Assembly (NCBI GenBank): GCA_016584305.1
Contig: JACEEZ010015238.1
Coordinates: 56,001-120,000 of the forward strand
Direction of reading: 5' to 3'
DNA length: 64,000 nt
Origin: Chionoecetes opilio
Taxonomy: Eukaryota; Arthropoda; Malacostraca; Decapoda; Majidae
Shown here: piece by piece, positions 42,043 to 53,810 of the stretch
Position numbering within the stretch: the stretch's first letter is position 1
How the letters are laid out: every line of letters begins with the position of its first letter
Translations under genes and position numbers: made by a program
The notes under the pieces: model-generated
Told to the model about the DNA's origin: nothing
Seen by the model: the letters and a program-made list of their open reading frames with translations, nothing else
Databases searched by the model: none

Positions 42043-44015
42043 GTCCTTGCAGGAATCCCGCGAAGTAGCAGATAATCCCAGTGTGACTCACGATGCACCG
42101 AGTTACACGCCTTCTTGAGAACAACAAAGACTGCAAGCATCCCCTGTCGAAACTCACGTCGACGTTCCACCAGGACACAAAGCGCTAGGATACGGTCCGT
42201 TGTTGACTTACCAGGCATGAACCCAGACTGCTGAGGTCTCTGATGCTTCAGCAGATGACTGCCGATCCGTGTCAGCAATAGATGGGCAAGCACCTTGCCT
42301 GGCACGCTGAGCAGTGTAATACCATGGTAATTGTTGCAGTCCTGACGGTCCCCTTTCCCTTTCCGGATAGGGACGACCAGCCCCCTTTTCCAGTCAGGAG
42401 GAATGGTACCTGATTGCCACACGGCAGTCAGGACAGCATGCAACCCGCGGATCATAGCCTCACCCCCAGCTTTGAGGAGCTCTGCACTGATATTACAAAC
42501 ACCAGCTGTCTTTCCACCCCTCAACTTTGCTACAACCTCTCTGACTTCGTCAAGAGAGGGTGCGGTTTTGTCAATGAGAGGATCGGCATCCAGTGCCTGT
42601 AATCCAGTGAAGTGAAGCTACACAATTGGAGGGTTCATCGTGAACAACCGCCCAAAGTACTCAGCCTAACGAGCCATCTGATCCATATCCGAGACGATGT
42701 TCCCATCTTCTGCTCGGATTGGATAGCACTTGCCCAAGATGAAGACTTGGAACGGAGCTTCTTCAGGGCTCGCTAGGCGGCTCGGAGGTCATTAGCGTTC
42801 AAATGGCCCTCGACATCCTCAGCAAGACTCCTGACATACCTCTCCTTGTCTCTCCCCAGGAGGGTTCTAGTCCGGCTTGACAAGAGCCCTGTATTGGTCC
42901 TGGTTCCCAGCAAGCCTGACAGAGTGACTCTCCTCGATATTCTCCAGTGTCTCTGTCGAGACAAAACCACGCCTTGACCTCGGGCGGTTCCAATACACTC
43001 CTTGGCAGCCTGGAGAGTTTCATGTTTGAAGGTATCTCACAGATCTACAGGGTCCTCGGGGGCACTGAGCACATCAAACCAATTTGAGACTGCCACTGCG
43101 TACTCACGGGCACTTGTCAAGTCCTTCAGCTTCTCATGATGAAACACAGTATGGTTACCTCTTGAGATTCTTCTGGACTTGACATGAAGCTTAAGTGTAG
43201 CAACAAGTCTGTGATCAGCTGCAAAGAACTCAGCACTCCGGTAAACCCTGCAGTTCTGGAGAATCCTCCGATGAGCGATGAATCCTCCTAACGAGGATGT
43301 GGTTGATCTCCTTAGCTACCCCTCTGGCATTACTATACCATGTCCAGCGGTGCAGCTCTGGTCTCTGATACCGAGAACCTGCAATTCTCAACCTTCTGGA
43401 CCTCACAAAATTGAGAAGGAGAAAACTGTTAATGTTTCTGGTACCAGAGCCATGGAGACAAACACATAACTCATAGCCATCTCTTACAGTGCCAGTAGTA
43501 GTATTGAAGTCGCCCAAGACAATGAATGTGTCCCGAGGAAGACACTGGTCTTATACAGAGTCGAGTTTGGCGTAGAAAATCTCCCTTCTCTTCAGTTTCA
43601 CACACCTCGGTAAGAGCATACACTGCAACAAGAGACATGAAACTCAGTGTGTTTCAACAACTGACGGCTGCAGTTTGCTGGAGATGCCTATAGCTACTCC
43701 CCGGACACGGTGACCATTGCTCATGCCAGACCAGTAGTAGGTGCAACTCCCACTGCTAGTCTCGCCACTGCCAGGCCTCCTCATCTCAGAGGGTCCCACG
43801 ATATCCACCCTCAGCCTATTGAGCTCGCCCTGAGAGGTAGTCGATGATTGTCTGAGAAGTCCAGAACGTTCCAGGAGCCCACACGAAGAACCCTTCGGAG
43901 GTTTATCCCAGGAGTGATTCGACAGGCAGATGCCGCCTCTGCACCGCCCTTGCCACCCCAACAAGAAAAAGATGGACTAGGGGGCTCTACCACTTTATTT
44001 AGAGTGCGGGATTCC
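42043..44015 (-). mobile_element. RTE-like LINE copy 2, 5' part with endonuclease remnant
   Basis: On the minus strand, from about 43990: LRVGSWNVLDFSDNHRLPLR (endonuclease start), then SGMSNGHRVRGVAIGIS, GDFNTTTGTVRDGYELCV (the G-D-F-N motif of APE endonucleases), SRRLRIAGSRYQRPELHRWT, then the linker and the start of the reverse transcriptase (KAGGEAMIRGLHAVLTAVWQ, SGFMPGKSTTDRILALC). It has many frameshifts. It continues at 37422-38164 and 33167-33453, so this copy is near full length but cut into three by insertions. Confidence 0.85.
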
Positions 44016-44021
44016 CGAGGG

Positions 44022-44054
44022 CTAGTGAATGTAAATTCAATTTACATTCACTAG
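44022..44054. repeat. Perfect 16-bp palindrome arms around one base
   Basis: CTAGTGAATGTAAATT, then C, then AATTTACATTCACTAG. It lies at the 5' boundary of LINE copy 2 and before the MITE at 44088. Confidence 0.95.
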
Positions 44055-44087
44055 AAGCGAAGAGTAAGAGCCTATCTTATGGAAGTA

Positions 44088-44099
44088 CACACAAACCTC

Positions 44100-44138
<39 letters not shown>

Positions 44139-44774
44139 GATGCCATTACCCACCCCCGGACGCTTATCCTACTCTAGTATTTACTGTTCGGCAACCGACA
44201 ATATCAACTACCCCGCCGCGGACTTTTACGTCCGCTGAGCATGCAGCCACCTGGCGGGAGGCAGCAGAAAGTGTTCAATAGTCTCAAGAGACGTTCCTGC
44301 ACCAGGGGGAGTGGGGGTCAGGGGACTAACGGAGGCTGTGCAGGTGAACCGTGAGTGTCGTGTGCCCAAATGTAAACAATAAGACTGCTGAGCATGCTGC
44401 CACCTGGCGGGAGGCAGCAGAAAGTGTTTAATAGTCTCAGAAATGTTCTTGCACCAGGGGCAGTGGGAGTCAGGTGACTGACGGAGGCTGTGCAGGTGAA
44501 CTGTGAATGTTAGTGTGCCCAAATGTAAACAATACGACCGCTGAGCATGCTGCCACCTGGCGGGAGGCGCGGACACTGACCAGGGGTGACAGGAGACGCT
44601 CGGACTGCCGGACAACTTGGTCAATTTACGAACAGGACCAGGCATTTCAACGTAAATTTTTTTTTTTTTTTTATTTAAAAAAAAATAATAATAAATTGTC
44701 CGAGACTCTGACATATCCCCGGACCTCGGATTTTGTCCGGCAAATCCGATATCCGGGAAATCGAGGTTTGTGTG
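44088..44774. mobile_element. Chimeric MITE, CCCGGAC family, second copy with LINE fragment
   Basis: The ends CACACAAACCTCGATTT and GAAATCGAGGTTTGTGTG are flanked by TA (44086-44087, 44775-44776). The inner ends share CCGGAC/GTCCGG motifs and the CGTCCGCTG area with 23204-23960. The middle (about 44238-44580) is the same LINE 3' fragment on the minus strand, here duplicated in units of about 147 bp (GCTGAGCATGCWGCCACCTG at 44236, 44390 and 44541). Confidence 0.82.
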
Positions 44775-44776
44775 TA

Positions 44777-45110
44777 TTTAAGTGAATGAAGGGAGAAAAT
44801 AAGGGATATGTAAGAAAGATTCTTACGGATAGTAATCAGGATAAAATAAGAAATAACGGAATCATACTTGATATATGTAAATTTAAAAAAATAGAAGGAA
44901 ATTGGTTTACAAATAGTGTAATAGATGATTGGAATAGACACGGTTATCAGGTAGTTGGTGCAAGGACGATAGGGAGTTTTAGAAAAAGACTTCCAATATA
45001 TGGATAGGGATGGAAGGTAAATGTTAGTAATGTATGTGTACTACAGAAACTATCACGTGTAGGTCTCATGGCCTCTTTAAGCTTCCCTATGTTCTTAGGT
45101 TCTAAATAAT
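44777..45110 (+). mobile_element. CR1-like LINE 3' end
   Basis: The frame GENKGYVRKILTDSNQDKIR, then NWFTNSVIDDWNRHGYQVVG, SFRKRLPIYG, stop. It matches the C-terminus at 5385-5945 (VGKVLMASNQ, NWFTNRVVNYWN). The end CCCTATGTTCTTAGGTTC matches that copy's TTATGTTC tail. Confidence 0.7.
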
Positions 45111-45203
45111 ATAAACTTTAGATATACTGTATCTATATAATCTGTGGCAGTGGCTAATGATAAAGAACAATACACTGAGTGCTTCTGAGGTCAATCTACT
45201 TAC

Positions 45204-45341
45204 AAATTCTGGTGGCTGTCCTTGTGGATGTGACTGTGGAAATGAACTCTGCTGGTTCTTCTGTGATATGGTCTGCTGGGCCATTAACTGCTGTTGAAGG
45301 GGACGCCTCAACCTTTCACCCTTGCGCCATAATGTGATTTC
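45204..45341 (-). CDS. VPS26: VPS26, next coding exon (EITLWRK end of fold plus Q-rich tail)
   Basis: The exon starts after CCCACAG with GAA ATC ACA TTA TGG, giving EITLWRKGERLRRP. This directly continues the FKQQ end of the exon at 63677 (known VPS26 proteins read FKQQE-x-x-LWRK here). It then becomes Q/S/P-rich (QQQLMAQQ, SQKNQQSSFPQ, QPPEF), a probably disordered tail. The length is 138 nt, 46 codons, phase 0 at both ends. The donor is GAATTT|GTAAGTAG. The separating intron is 18.3 kb and filled with transposons. The junction in phase and the exact protein continuity make the call strong even though the tail itself is not conserved enough to recognise alone. Confidence 0.93.
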
Positions 45342-45765
45342 CTGTGGGAATGCAACACGCAGCTTTTAATGCAAACACAAACTCATGGTTAAGGGGGTCG
45401 GCCACGTGAATTTTCGTTATGGCTGAAAGTGGCTGATATTTTTACACAGTAATTGGCCTTTCTCAGTATTGTTCACACCCAAGTTTCAGCTCAATCACGT
45501 TTTTTGGTTTTATTCTATGATAAATTTTGCATTTTTTGGGGTGATTTTGACCCCTTTTCAAATTGATTCAGCGAAATAACATTTGACTGGATTTTTGTTT
45601 TGTTTTATTCCTTATAATGGGAACATAGATGAAGATATTCAAGTAGAATTATGATGTTCTGATATTTCAGTTATGAGAATAATATATAAATAAATAAAAT
45701 AAAAAATAAAATAAAATAAATGCGACATTTATTTACTCTATTCACATAATACTTGCAGGAACATA
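45342..45765. other. Intron next to the VPS26 exon, no element recognised
   Basis: AT-rich; a stretch of (AAATA)n-like sequence lies at 45695-45720. Nothing else seen. Confidence 0.4.
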
Positions 45766-45769
45766 TTAA

Positions 45770-46239
45770 CCCTTTCATTGCTAAATCATTACTGCTACGC
45801 CGCTGCTGCTGGTGCTAAATCGTCGCTGCGACCATTAGTCAGACTTGAATCTCCCGCCCTTTTATATGGTCCAACAATATTCCAGTCTTTATTTTGATTG
45901 GTCTACGTCATAGAAGGGGTGGTCCTGGAACCCATACCTCCCACTATGTCACCCTTACCCTAACCCCCCTGTGGCTGCCATTTCTGCATCGCCACTGCTT
46001 AGATAGATAGGTAAGAAGAGGGCAGAGCCTGCCGGCCTTGACCTGGGCATAGAGTAAATATAAAACATAACTATCTGCTTCTTATCTATTTGAATCTATA
46101 TCCTCAGTGACAGACATATAGATATAAGTCCATAGAGCCCATATTGGCATTGTTTCAGTGTGATGGAAATTTTGGGCGGGCGAGCGCCCGAGCGCGCACA
46201 GGGGTGTTGACGCATCTGACGACTTGTGCAATGAAAGGG
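45770..46239. mobile_element. piggyBac-type MITE with TTAA target site
   Basis: The terminal repeat CCCTTTCATTGC and its complement GCAATGAAAGGG are flanked by TTAA (45766-45769, 46240-46243). No coding capacity, 470 bp. The ends resemble those of TTAA-specific piggyBac MITEs. Confidence 0.85.
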
Positions 46240-47104
46240 TTAAGGGGAGGCATCATTACCTCTAAAATATCTGCAGTTTTCTGTGAAATAGGGGAAGTTT
46301 ATACCATAATTCCTTACATGTTTAAAGCGCCTTTGTTTACATTTATTTAAAGGGTATTAAATGCCTCGCCACACGCTAGACCGCGTGTTTTAGAAACTCA
46401 TTTGAAGCATTTTTATACTTGTTTTTCGTGTTTTTGTAGTATCAATGTGGGCATCCATATGACAACACTGCTGCCGAGGTTTGAGAGAGGAAGGCCGCTG
46501 GCTGCTATGCCTTATCTCAGTGTCTGCTGCGACGTTAAAGGGATTGTACACTAAAACACTTATAACTCGGCATCGTATAACTCGGAATTTCATATAACTC
46601 GGCAAGGCAAAGACAGTCGGCAAAAAATTATGTATCTCGGCATGTTGCAGTTATATACAGGGAGGTCCCGAAGATACGAGCAGTTAGGTTCCACCTGGCA
46701 TACTCGTAAAGCGAAATCTCGTATAACGAAACACATAACTAATGGTAAAATATAGGTTTGGTTCCAGGACCTCATCAATTAAAAAAAAAGAAAAAAAAAG
46801 GACACGTTTTTCAAGACAAAATAAACTATAGCAGACACAACAAACACACAGCGTCTATATTACCCACACTGTACTACTGTACTACCTATTCTGTAGAAAA
46901 AGCATTCTGAAAGAGAAAATAGCACACAAAATAACATAACTGTACATTAATTAAACATAAAACATGCATAACACTCACAAGTGGTAATGTTGTGTGGGGA
47001 GACAGGAAGCTGGCAAGTAGCCAGTTGGGAGTCCCTGTTTTCTCTCTCCGAGGCTCGAGAGAAAACAGGGGTGACTGCGTTTGCAGGGATGACTGGGTTA
47101 GAGT

Positions 47105-48180
47105 TCTTCCTCCTCCCCTTGATCACTTGATCACTTCACACATTCCATAATCGAACCACGAAAGTGCCAACAACGCAATGCGCAGCATCGTCAAGGTCCT
47201 GGTTATGGGTCCATCGTGACCGATCGTGACGCTCGTGAGGCCCTCGTCCGAGGCCACAAAAAGTTAGTGTGTGCATTAAAAAATCGGGAAGCTCCCCGAT
47301 TTTCGTACCCAATGCAGCGGTATCGTAAGTCTATCGTGACGCTATCGTTATCTATGTAGCAGCTTTGTGACACTATCATGATCGTCGTATGTTTATCGTG
47401 ACGATAAGAAACTGTTACGCGCTCCTTCATCCATGCCTTCCCCCCCTTTTTTGCACCCCCTTCCGCTTTACCCCCACTTTCTCATTCACCTCCACCCACC
47501 CCCGACTCCACTCCCCCTACTCCCACCACCACGTGATAACACTCCCCCCACGACTACCATCCCCCTACTCCCACCATCACATGGTGACACTCCCCCTTCG
47601 ACTACCTTCCCCCTACTCCCACCACCACGTGATGACACTCCCCCCGTGACTCCCTACCCACTACTCCTATCAGCAAGTGGTAACACCTCCACCCCCACCA
47701 ACACCACGCATTCTCCATCCCCCACCCCATTTCCCCACCAACACCCCCTTCTTTATTACAACCCCCCTCCCCCGTTTTCCCCCCATTCCCCATCACCAAC
47801 ACAACCCTGTTTCTCCCACGTTCATCTCTATAGTCCCCCTTCCTTCTCCATCACCATGGCAACCCCGGGCCCACCCACGTGTGGGGCTAGCTCTTGACGC
47901 TATCGTGGTACGTTCATGGCACCGTCATGGCACTGTCGTGGTTATCGTAGCTCTATCGTGACGACAAAATGACCCATTTATTTTCCATTCATGACATAGT
48001 CTTACAGCTGTCATGATTCCATCGTGACCATCTTACGACCGTCATGACACATACATACAGGCAGCGTGACATTGTTGTGAGGCTATCGTGGTCTGCGTTT
48101 TTCGTGGTTAAATTTCACGATAGCGTCAATAATCAAATTGGTGGCGCTATCGTGGTTCGATTATGGAATGTGTGAAGGGA
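47105..48180. mobile_element. Unclassified element with CTTCACACATTCC ends and ATCGTGAC repeats
   Basis: TTCACACATTCCATAATCGA and ACCACGA (left, about 47134-47160) face their complement at 48150-48178. Inside, ATCGTGAC occurs at least six times, many as ATCGTGACG/CGTCACGAT-like short palindromes, on both sides of a pyrimidine-rich centre (47430-47870). No coding gene. The left flank has a GATCACTT duplication that hides the target duplication. Confidence 0.55.
47430..47870 (+). repeat. Pyrimidine-rich tandem block
   Basis: Three or four units of CTCCCCCTACTCCCACCACC(ACGTGATGACACTC) at 47505-47660, then CCACC-rich sequence to 47870. Long Pro/Thr frames result from composition only. Confidence 0.75.
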
Positions 48181-48458
48181 GCTTTTAAAAAGAGGAAAGA
48201 TCCTCGGTGCTGCCGCGTGATACAATAGACTCGAGAGGGTAGGGTAGGTAAGGGACAAGGGAGGGGTGCGCAGACCTCTTCCACTGCCCACAAACTCGTC
48301 TCTGTGCATCTGAATCATTGTACATCATCCAGGGTGTGAATTTTTGCAGGCCACATTGTCGTACCGAGCCACCAGAATGATCATATTTTCAGATTGATTA
48401 TATCGTACAACCTTAGGTAAAATCATATAGTCAGTAAATGACTTTATAATTTTAGTAC

Positions 48459-49223
48459 AGGGAGGTCCCGTTATACGAGCATTCGGTATACGAGAATCCG
48501 ATGATACGAGATGTGTAAATTAGGGTCTATTTTCAATATACGAGATCGAAAATCCAATGATACGACATTCAAACTGGGGTGAGTAAAATTATCAAGTTCA
48601 AAATGCACGCCCTACCACTCCCGGGCTGGACAAAGGGGGATTTGGTTGACCCATCAGGTCACCCCTAGCAAGCCGTGACCTGAAGGGTAATTAAGCATAT
48701 GGCGCGGCCTGACATTTAGGGGTAATTAGCAGGTGTGCGGCCCCAACCTTGGGACCGCAGTCAGGTCACCCCTAGCAAGGCATGACCTGAAGGGTAATTA
48801 AGCATATGGCACGGCCTGACCTTTAGGGGTAATTAGCAGGTGTGCGTCCCCAACCTTGGGACCACTACACTACCTTTCTTGTATCACGCTGCGTCCCCTA
48901 CATTGCAAAGTCTTTTTTGCTTGTTATGCATGTTTTATGTTTAATTAATGTGCAGTTATGTTATTTTGTGTGCTATTTTCTCTTTCAGAATGCTTTTTCT
49001 ACAGAATAGGTAGTACAGTGTGGGTAATATAGACGCTGTGTGTTTGTTGTGTTTGCTATAGTTTATTTTAGCTTGACAAACTTTTTTTTTTTTTTTTTTC
49101 AATTGATGGGGTCCTGGAACCAAACCTACATTTTACCATTAGTTATGTGTTTCGTTATACGATATTTCGCTTAACGAGTATGTCAGGTGGAACCTAACTG
49201 CTCGTATCTTCGGGACCTCCCTG
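48459..49223. mobile_element. CAGGGAGGTCCCG-family MITE, inner copy
   Basis: The ends CAGGGAGGTCCCGTTATACG and CTTCGGGACCTCCCTG are flanked by TA (48457-48458 and 49224-49225). It has the same internal 124-bp duplication as 15800-16569. It lies within the outer copy of the same family. Confidence 0.9.
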
Positions 49224-49429
49224 TAAATAACTTGTAATTTACTTTAGTAAATAACTTGTAATTTACTTTAGTAAATAACTTGGTAATTTTACTCACCCCA
49301 GTTTGAATGTCGTAGCATTGGATTTTCGATCTCGTATATTGAAAATAGACCCTAATTTACACATCTCGTATCATCGGATTCTCGTATACCGAATGCTCGT
49401 ATAATGGGACCTCCCTGTATATATATTTA

Positions 49430-49793
49430 TTTTTTATTTTTACATCTATGTCTATAGTGCCTGTAGGCAGTGACCTCCAGGGCTCAGATGGTAGGCCCTG
49501 GAGGCTCACTTGAGGGCTGTGATGGTTGGCCCTCGCCCGTGGTGGCGCAGGCAGGATTTTTATAGTGACGCCTGTGATTAGAGGCTCATGCCGCCCCCTG
49601 TGTCCTCCGATGCATTCACAGTCGAGGGTAGAGTTAATGGACAGGGCATGTGGGTGTTCTTAGGCCACTCGACGGAGCAGAAATATTTTGCAGAAATATT
49701 TTAAGTGGATTTATGGGTCTCACTCGGGATCGAACTCGGGTCTTCGAGAACGCCACCCGGTGACGCTAACCACTCTTGCTACCGCCTCCCCTA
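49430..49793 (-). mobile_element. SINE, unsplit copy (tRNA-Leu/Ser-like head)
   Basis: On the minus strand: GGGGAGGCGGTAGCAAGAGT, GAGTTCGATCCCGAGTGAGA (box B), body, CATAGATGTAAAAATAAAAA tail. It is the best complete reference for the split copies at 11235 and 24030. A short duplicated GCAGAAATATTTT unit lies near 49680. Confidence 0.85.
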
Positions 49794-50468
49794 AGCTGCA
49801 TCTCTTGGTTTTTACTCGGCATATCATGCCCTCACAACCTCTTGTGTGAACATGTATACAGAAAATCGGCAAAAAATAATGTATCCCGGCATATTGCCGA
49901 GTTATAACTGCATCTCTTTGCTTACACTCGGCATATCCTCAGTCGCATAAAGTCGTGTTTTTGTCCTTTTGACATTTTCCTGCAGACTCAGGCTCTTCAA
50001 TTTCATTACCTTCCTGCTGAAGACACCCTTGCGTGATGGAGCAGACATCTTGAAATTCAGTACTGTATGATGTAATCCCAAAACACGTAAAATAGGTGGC
50101 AAAGTAAAGCAAAGGTCAGGTACCAGCGCGTAGGCTGAGCCGTGTTTTTGTTGTCCAAGCACCGTCTTGGATACGAAGACCGTTTTTTGTTGAAATTGAA
50201 AAAGTATTGGTTTTCTGCGACAAAAACACAACAAGCTTGGTAGGAGCCGGAATAATAATCAATGCAAAACATTGCAAACATTATCACAAAGTAGTATAAC
50301 ACACATTTCAGCAAGTGTTATTGGATTGGGATTCGTAATTCGTAATAATTATTATTTTTTTTTTTTTTTTTTTACCCATATCAGGAGGGCATTTGCATAA
50401 CTCGGCATATTGAATAACTCAGCAAAGCCAGAGCCCCTATCCTGCCGAGTTATAAGGGTTCTAGTGTA

Positions 50469-51037
50469 TCTATGCTCAACTGTCCAGCTGTCATATTTTC
50501 TTGGCTTCTTGTACTCTTCCAGATACTGGGAACTCGGTACTTCAACGACTCCCAACTCAAATAATATGGTATTCGAACGCTTTTTTCTGATAAAAACACC
50601 TCGGTAGTCGACCGTTCGCTCGGCACTCGGCCGAACAATATTTGTATCAAGACTTGTATGAGCTCAGACGCGTTATGCAGCGTATGTGTATTCCAGCCGA
50701 AACTAAGGTAAACCGAGGTAATGAGTCAGTCTTCCAGTAGCGGTCGCTCAGTGCATAACTGCTAAACTTCGCTGTAAATGGTATCGTGTTTTTTTGGCGT
50801 TTTATTTTATATTCTTTGTATAAATAATTCACCATGGGGCATAATACTAGAGATAACAGCCAACCGAAGAAAAAAATAGGATAAAATCAATATAGAGATG
50901 GAAAACAAAACAATCTGTTACGCAAACAAAGATCACAAAAAATTGAAAAGGTTGAGAAATTGTTGTGGATTTGGATCAATTTGGTTTGTACGATTGATTT
51001 TATGTTTAATCAGTTTGCTTGATGATTATTATGTTTG
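50469..51037. other. No recognisable gene
   Basis: Intron sequence between two Tigger-type elements; no repeat ends or protein similarity recognised. Confidence 0.4.
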
Positions 51038-51136
51038 TACAGTAAACCCTCTATAATTCAATCTAATTGGGAGGAGGCCTGGGTCGAATTAGCCGGAAGT
51101 CCGAATTATCCGATGGTTACCTCTAGCCGGTACCCG

Positions 51137-51350
51137 GACAGTTTGCCTACGGACAGTTTGCCTACGGACTATTTGCCTACGGACAATTTGCCTACCGGAC
51201 AGTTTGCCTACGGACATTTTGCCTACCGGACAATTTGCCTACCGGACAATTTGCCTACCGGACAATTTGCCTACCGGACAATTTGCCTACGGACAATTTG
51301 CCTACGGACACTTTGCCTACGGACACTTTGCCTACGGACACTTTGCCTCA
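51137..51350. repeat. 15/16-bp minisatellite, 14 units
   Basis: Units of GGACARTTTGCCTAC with an optional extra C (range GGACAGTTT, GGACAATTT, GGACACTTT). It lies just inside the left end of the Tigger-type element at 51040. Confidence 0.95.
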
Positions 51351-51949
51351 GTGTTTCCACAGGAAAAATTTTCTTTACCTTGGACACTCAGGACAGTTAT
51401 AGTGATAACCCTACCGTATATAACAGTATAGTCGCCAGCTGCAATAATGTCGCCAGGCGCCAAATATTACGAATTATAGCATCACTACTGATGTGTATGT
51501 GCCACTGAAGATGATACACAGTAGTTCATATCGGTGACAGGACAACACATACCGCGGACAATTCATACTGGACAATGCATATCATGCTAATTCATACCCC
51601 GGAAAATTAGTCTCAAAATAACGTCTCATATATACTTTTTTGGGGCATGTTTTTTTTTTTGTTTTTTTTTTTTGCCTATAATTTTTTCAAAACTTGTATA
51701 TGATAGAATAAGCTTGTCCATATGTTAATTGGGGGTTTGAGGGCAGACTGCTAAAAATTGAAAAAAATCGGTTTAATAAAATTTTTGAATGACTATTATT
51801 CAAAAACTAAGCTTCATTGGGGATTGCAAATGGTTGCATTTAGACGGCATTAGTGTGGACTTTATTCAATTAGTGCCCGGTATGGGTATGTCAAAAAGTA
51901 TTAGAGCGGTAACTCTAACAATTTGTATCTACAGGAGAACCTCATTTAA

Positions 51950-53620
51950 CCAGCAGTAGTAGCAGATAACTTTCTAATATCCGGTCCTGGCGATTTAAAA
52001 TTCTTCATTTTATCTATACCTTCTTCCACCATTTGCCTAGTTATCACAATATCTTTGAGTTTCTCCTCATCGCTTCCTTTGAACATTTGTTCACTATCAG
52101 GTATCGTCTGTGTATCCTCCTCAGTAAAAACACTTAATAAATAATCATTTAGACTTTTACACATATCCTCATCCGTATTTAAGACCTCACCCTGTCCTGA
52201 CCTTAACGGCCCAACTAATTCCCTTGTCTTGGTTTTATATACCTGATAGAACCCCTTTGGGTCACTTTTCGCCTGTCCTGCTACTTTAATCTCATAATTA
52301 TAATTGTTCTTAGCTACTCGAGTTAATTTCTTCACTGTCCTCGCCATCACGTTATACTGTTCTTTGCTCACCAATCCTGCCTTGAACCTTAAATACATGT
52401 TTCGTTTTACTCCAATGTTGTGTTTTAAATTAGTGGTCATCCAATTTGGATCACTCTTTCTAGATCTTATTTCCCTATATGGAATATTTTTTTTCTGTCC
52501 GTCAATTATATTCCTTACAAATATAAGGTATAATCCTCCTCAGCCCCGACCTCACTTCCATATCTAACCGCTCTAATTACCTCCAGGTGACTTCCTAATC
52601 CTTCATAATTGGCCTTTCCAGCTGTCATCGCCCTGTCCTTACCCTGGGAAAATTTCTTCCCCTCCATCCCACACCTCTTATTAATAACCTCCAGGTGTCT
52701 TCTTAATCCTGCATAATTGGCCTTTCTGAAATTAGGTATTCTATGTTTATTGCCACTTAATTTTCCAACTTCCCATTTTAAGCTAGATCTGATCTCATAA
52801 TGGTCGCTATTATCTAACTTTCCACCGACCTCCACATCTGTAACTAAATCGTCTCTATTTGTCAGCAATAGATCTAGAATATTATCTCCTCTAGTAGGCT
52901 CCTTGATTGCTTGACTTAGGAAGTTATCCTGGATTATATTTAACAATTCATCTACGTCGCTGTCACCTATGATTAAATCTCAGTCTATATTCCTAAGATT
53001 AAAATCTCCTACCACGCATAGTCGATTATATCTGCAGGCCTTGTTTATTTCTTCCCATATAGGAGCTGAATCCTCTTTACATAAGTTTGGAGGCCTATAC
53101 ACTACACCCAAAACCATTTTCTCAGTTCCCTCCATAACCTCTACCCATATAGACTCTATGCTGTCATCTGTTTTTATAACATTATTAACACAACACTGCA
53201 ATGTATCTCTTGCATAAAGCGCAACTCCTCCACCTCGCCTGCCAACTCTGTCCTTGTGAAATAACTTATACCCAGCTATCTCGACTTCCGGATCAAATAC
53301 CTTTCCTGACATATCCAACCATGTTTCTGTTAATGCTATTATATCAAAATCCTCTACACTATTTATTCCTCTCAGGAAATCTATCTTGTTTAAAATACTC
53401 CTACAGTTTGTATAGTAGACCTTCAAGCAACTACTCTTATTTTTGTCCATTTTCCCTTTATCTTTAACTAAACCCCTCCTCACTCTCTTACGAATCACTC
53501 TATTTCCCTGCCTTCTGAAACTCCTCCTAGTGTCGCAAGTTTCCTTTACCCCGACCCCAGTGACTACTCCCCGGTTCTCTATCTTAAAAAAGCCTGCAGT
53601 GCACCTACCACCCTTTCAAG
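51950..53620 (-). mobile_element. CR1-like LINE 5' half: endonuclease and start of reverse transcriptase
   Basis: On the minus strand from 53498: KVYYTNCRSILNKIDFLRGI, IIALTETWLDMSG (E-T of APE endonuclease), GGGVALYARDTLQCCV, GVVYRPPN, CVVGDFNLRNID (G-D-F-N), and after a stop ILDLLLTNRDDLVTDVEVGG, LDNSDHYEIR (S-D-H). It then reads ARTVKKLTRVAKNNYNYEIK, KSDPKGFYQVYKTKTRELVG, and MVEEGIDKMKNFKSPGPD, the start of the reverse transcriptase. The sequence stops there at 51960. A 72-bp segment (YAGLRRHLEVI and YEGLGSHLEVI) is duplicated. Only the endonuclease half is kept; the same family's RT is at 6484-7260 and 56040-56790. Confidence 0.85.
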
Positions 53621-53625
53621 GGAGG

Positions 53626-53810
53626 TAGCGTCTTCAGGCAAAGGCTGCATTCAGTAAAGCAACGTGCACAGTTGCACACGGAAGCGCACGGTGACATCAG
53701 TATACAGTATGCCTAGCACAAGCTACCCTCGCACTACAGCCCAGCTGGGAGGTGGATCGCTACTGAGTTGCCAGCTTGCGCCATAATAAGGGTATGTAAA
53801 CAAAGGGAAA
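53626..53810. repeat. Dispersed repeat shared with 9240-9480, upstream of the LINE
   Basis: Same blocks as at 9240 (GGGAGGTGGATCGCTACTGA and others). On the minus strand it precedes the LINE reading frame, so a 5' untranslated region is possible. A similar GATCGCTACTGAACGCAGCC appears at 54012. Confidence 0.5.

Larger units (their letters stand above)
46658..49417. mobile_element. CAGGGAGGTCCCG-family MITE, outer copy
   Basis: The left end CAGGGAGGTCCCGAAGATAC and the right end (complement of CAGGGAGGTCCCATTATACG) are flanked by TA. It is oriented opposite to the inner copy at 48459. It also contains the element at about 47105-48180. Confidence 0.8.
46549..50466. mobile_element. Tigger-type element, ATAACTCGG family, split by nested MITEs
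   Basis: The ends CACTAAAACACTTATAACTC and the complement of CACTAGAACCCTTATAACTC are flanked by TA (46547-46548, 50467-50468). After the left end the element is interrupted at 46658 and resumes near 49420, with a SINE (49430-49793) and a transposase N-terminus remnant on the minus strand (about 49910-50060: SRKVMKLKSLSLQENVKR). Confidence 0.78.

Noticed and set aside
47433..47897. Pro/Thr/Ser-rich frame as a mucin-like protein
   Set aside because: It is produced by a pyrimidine-rich tandem block inside a transposon, and other frames are open too.
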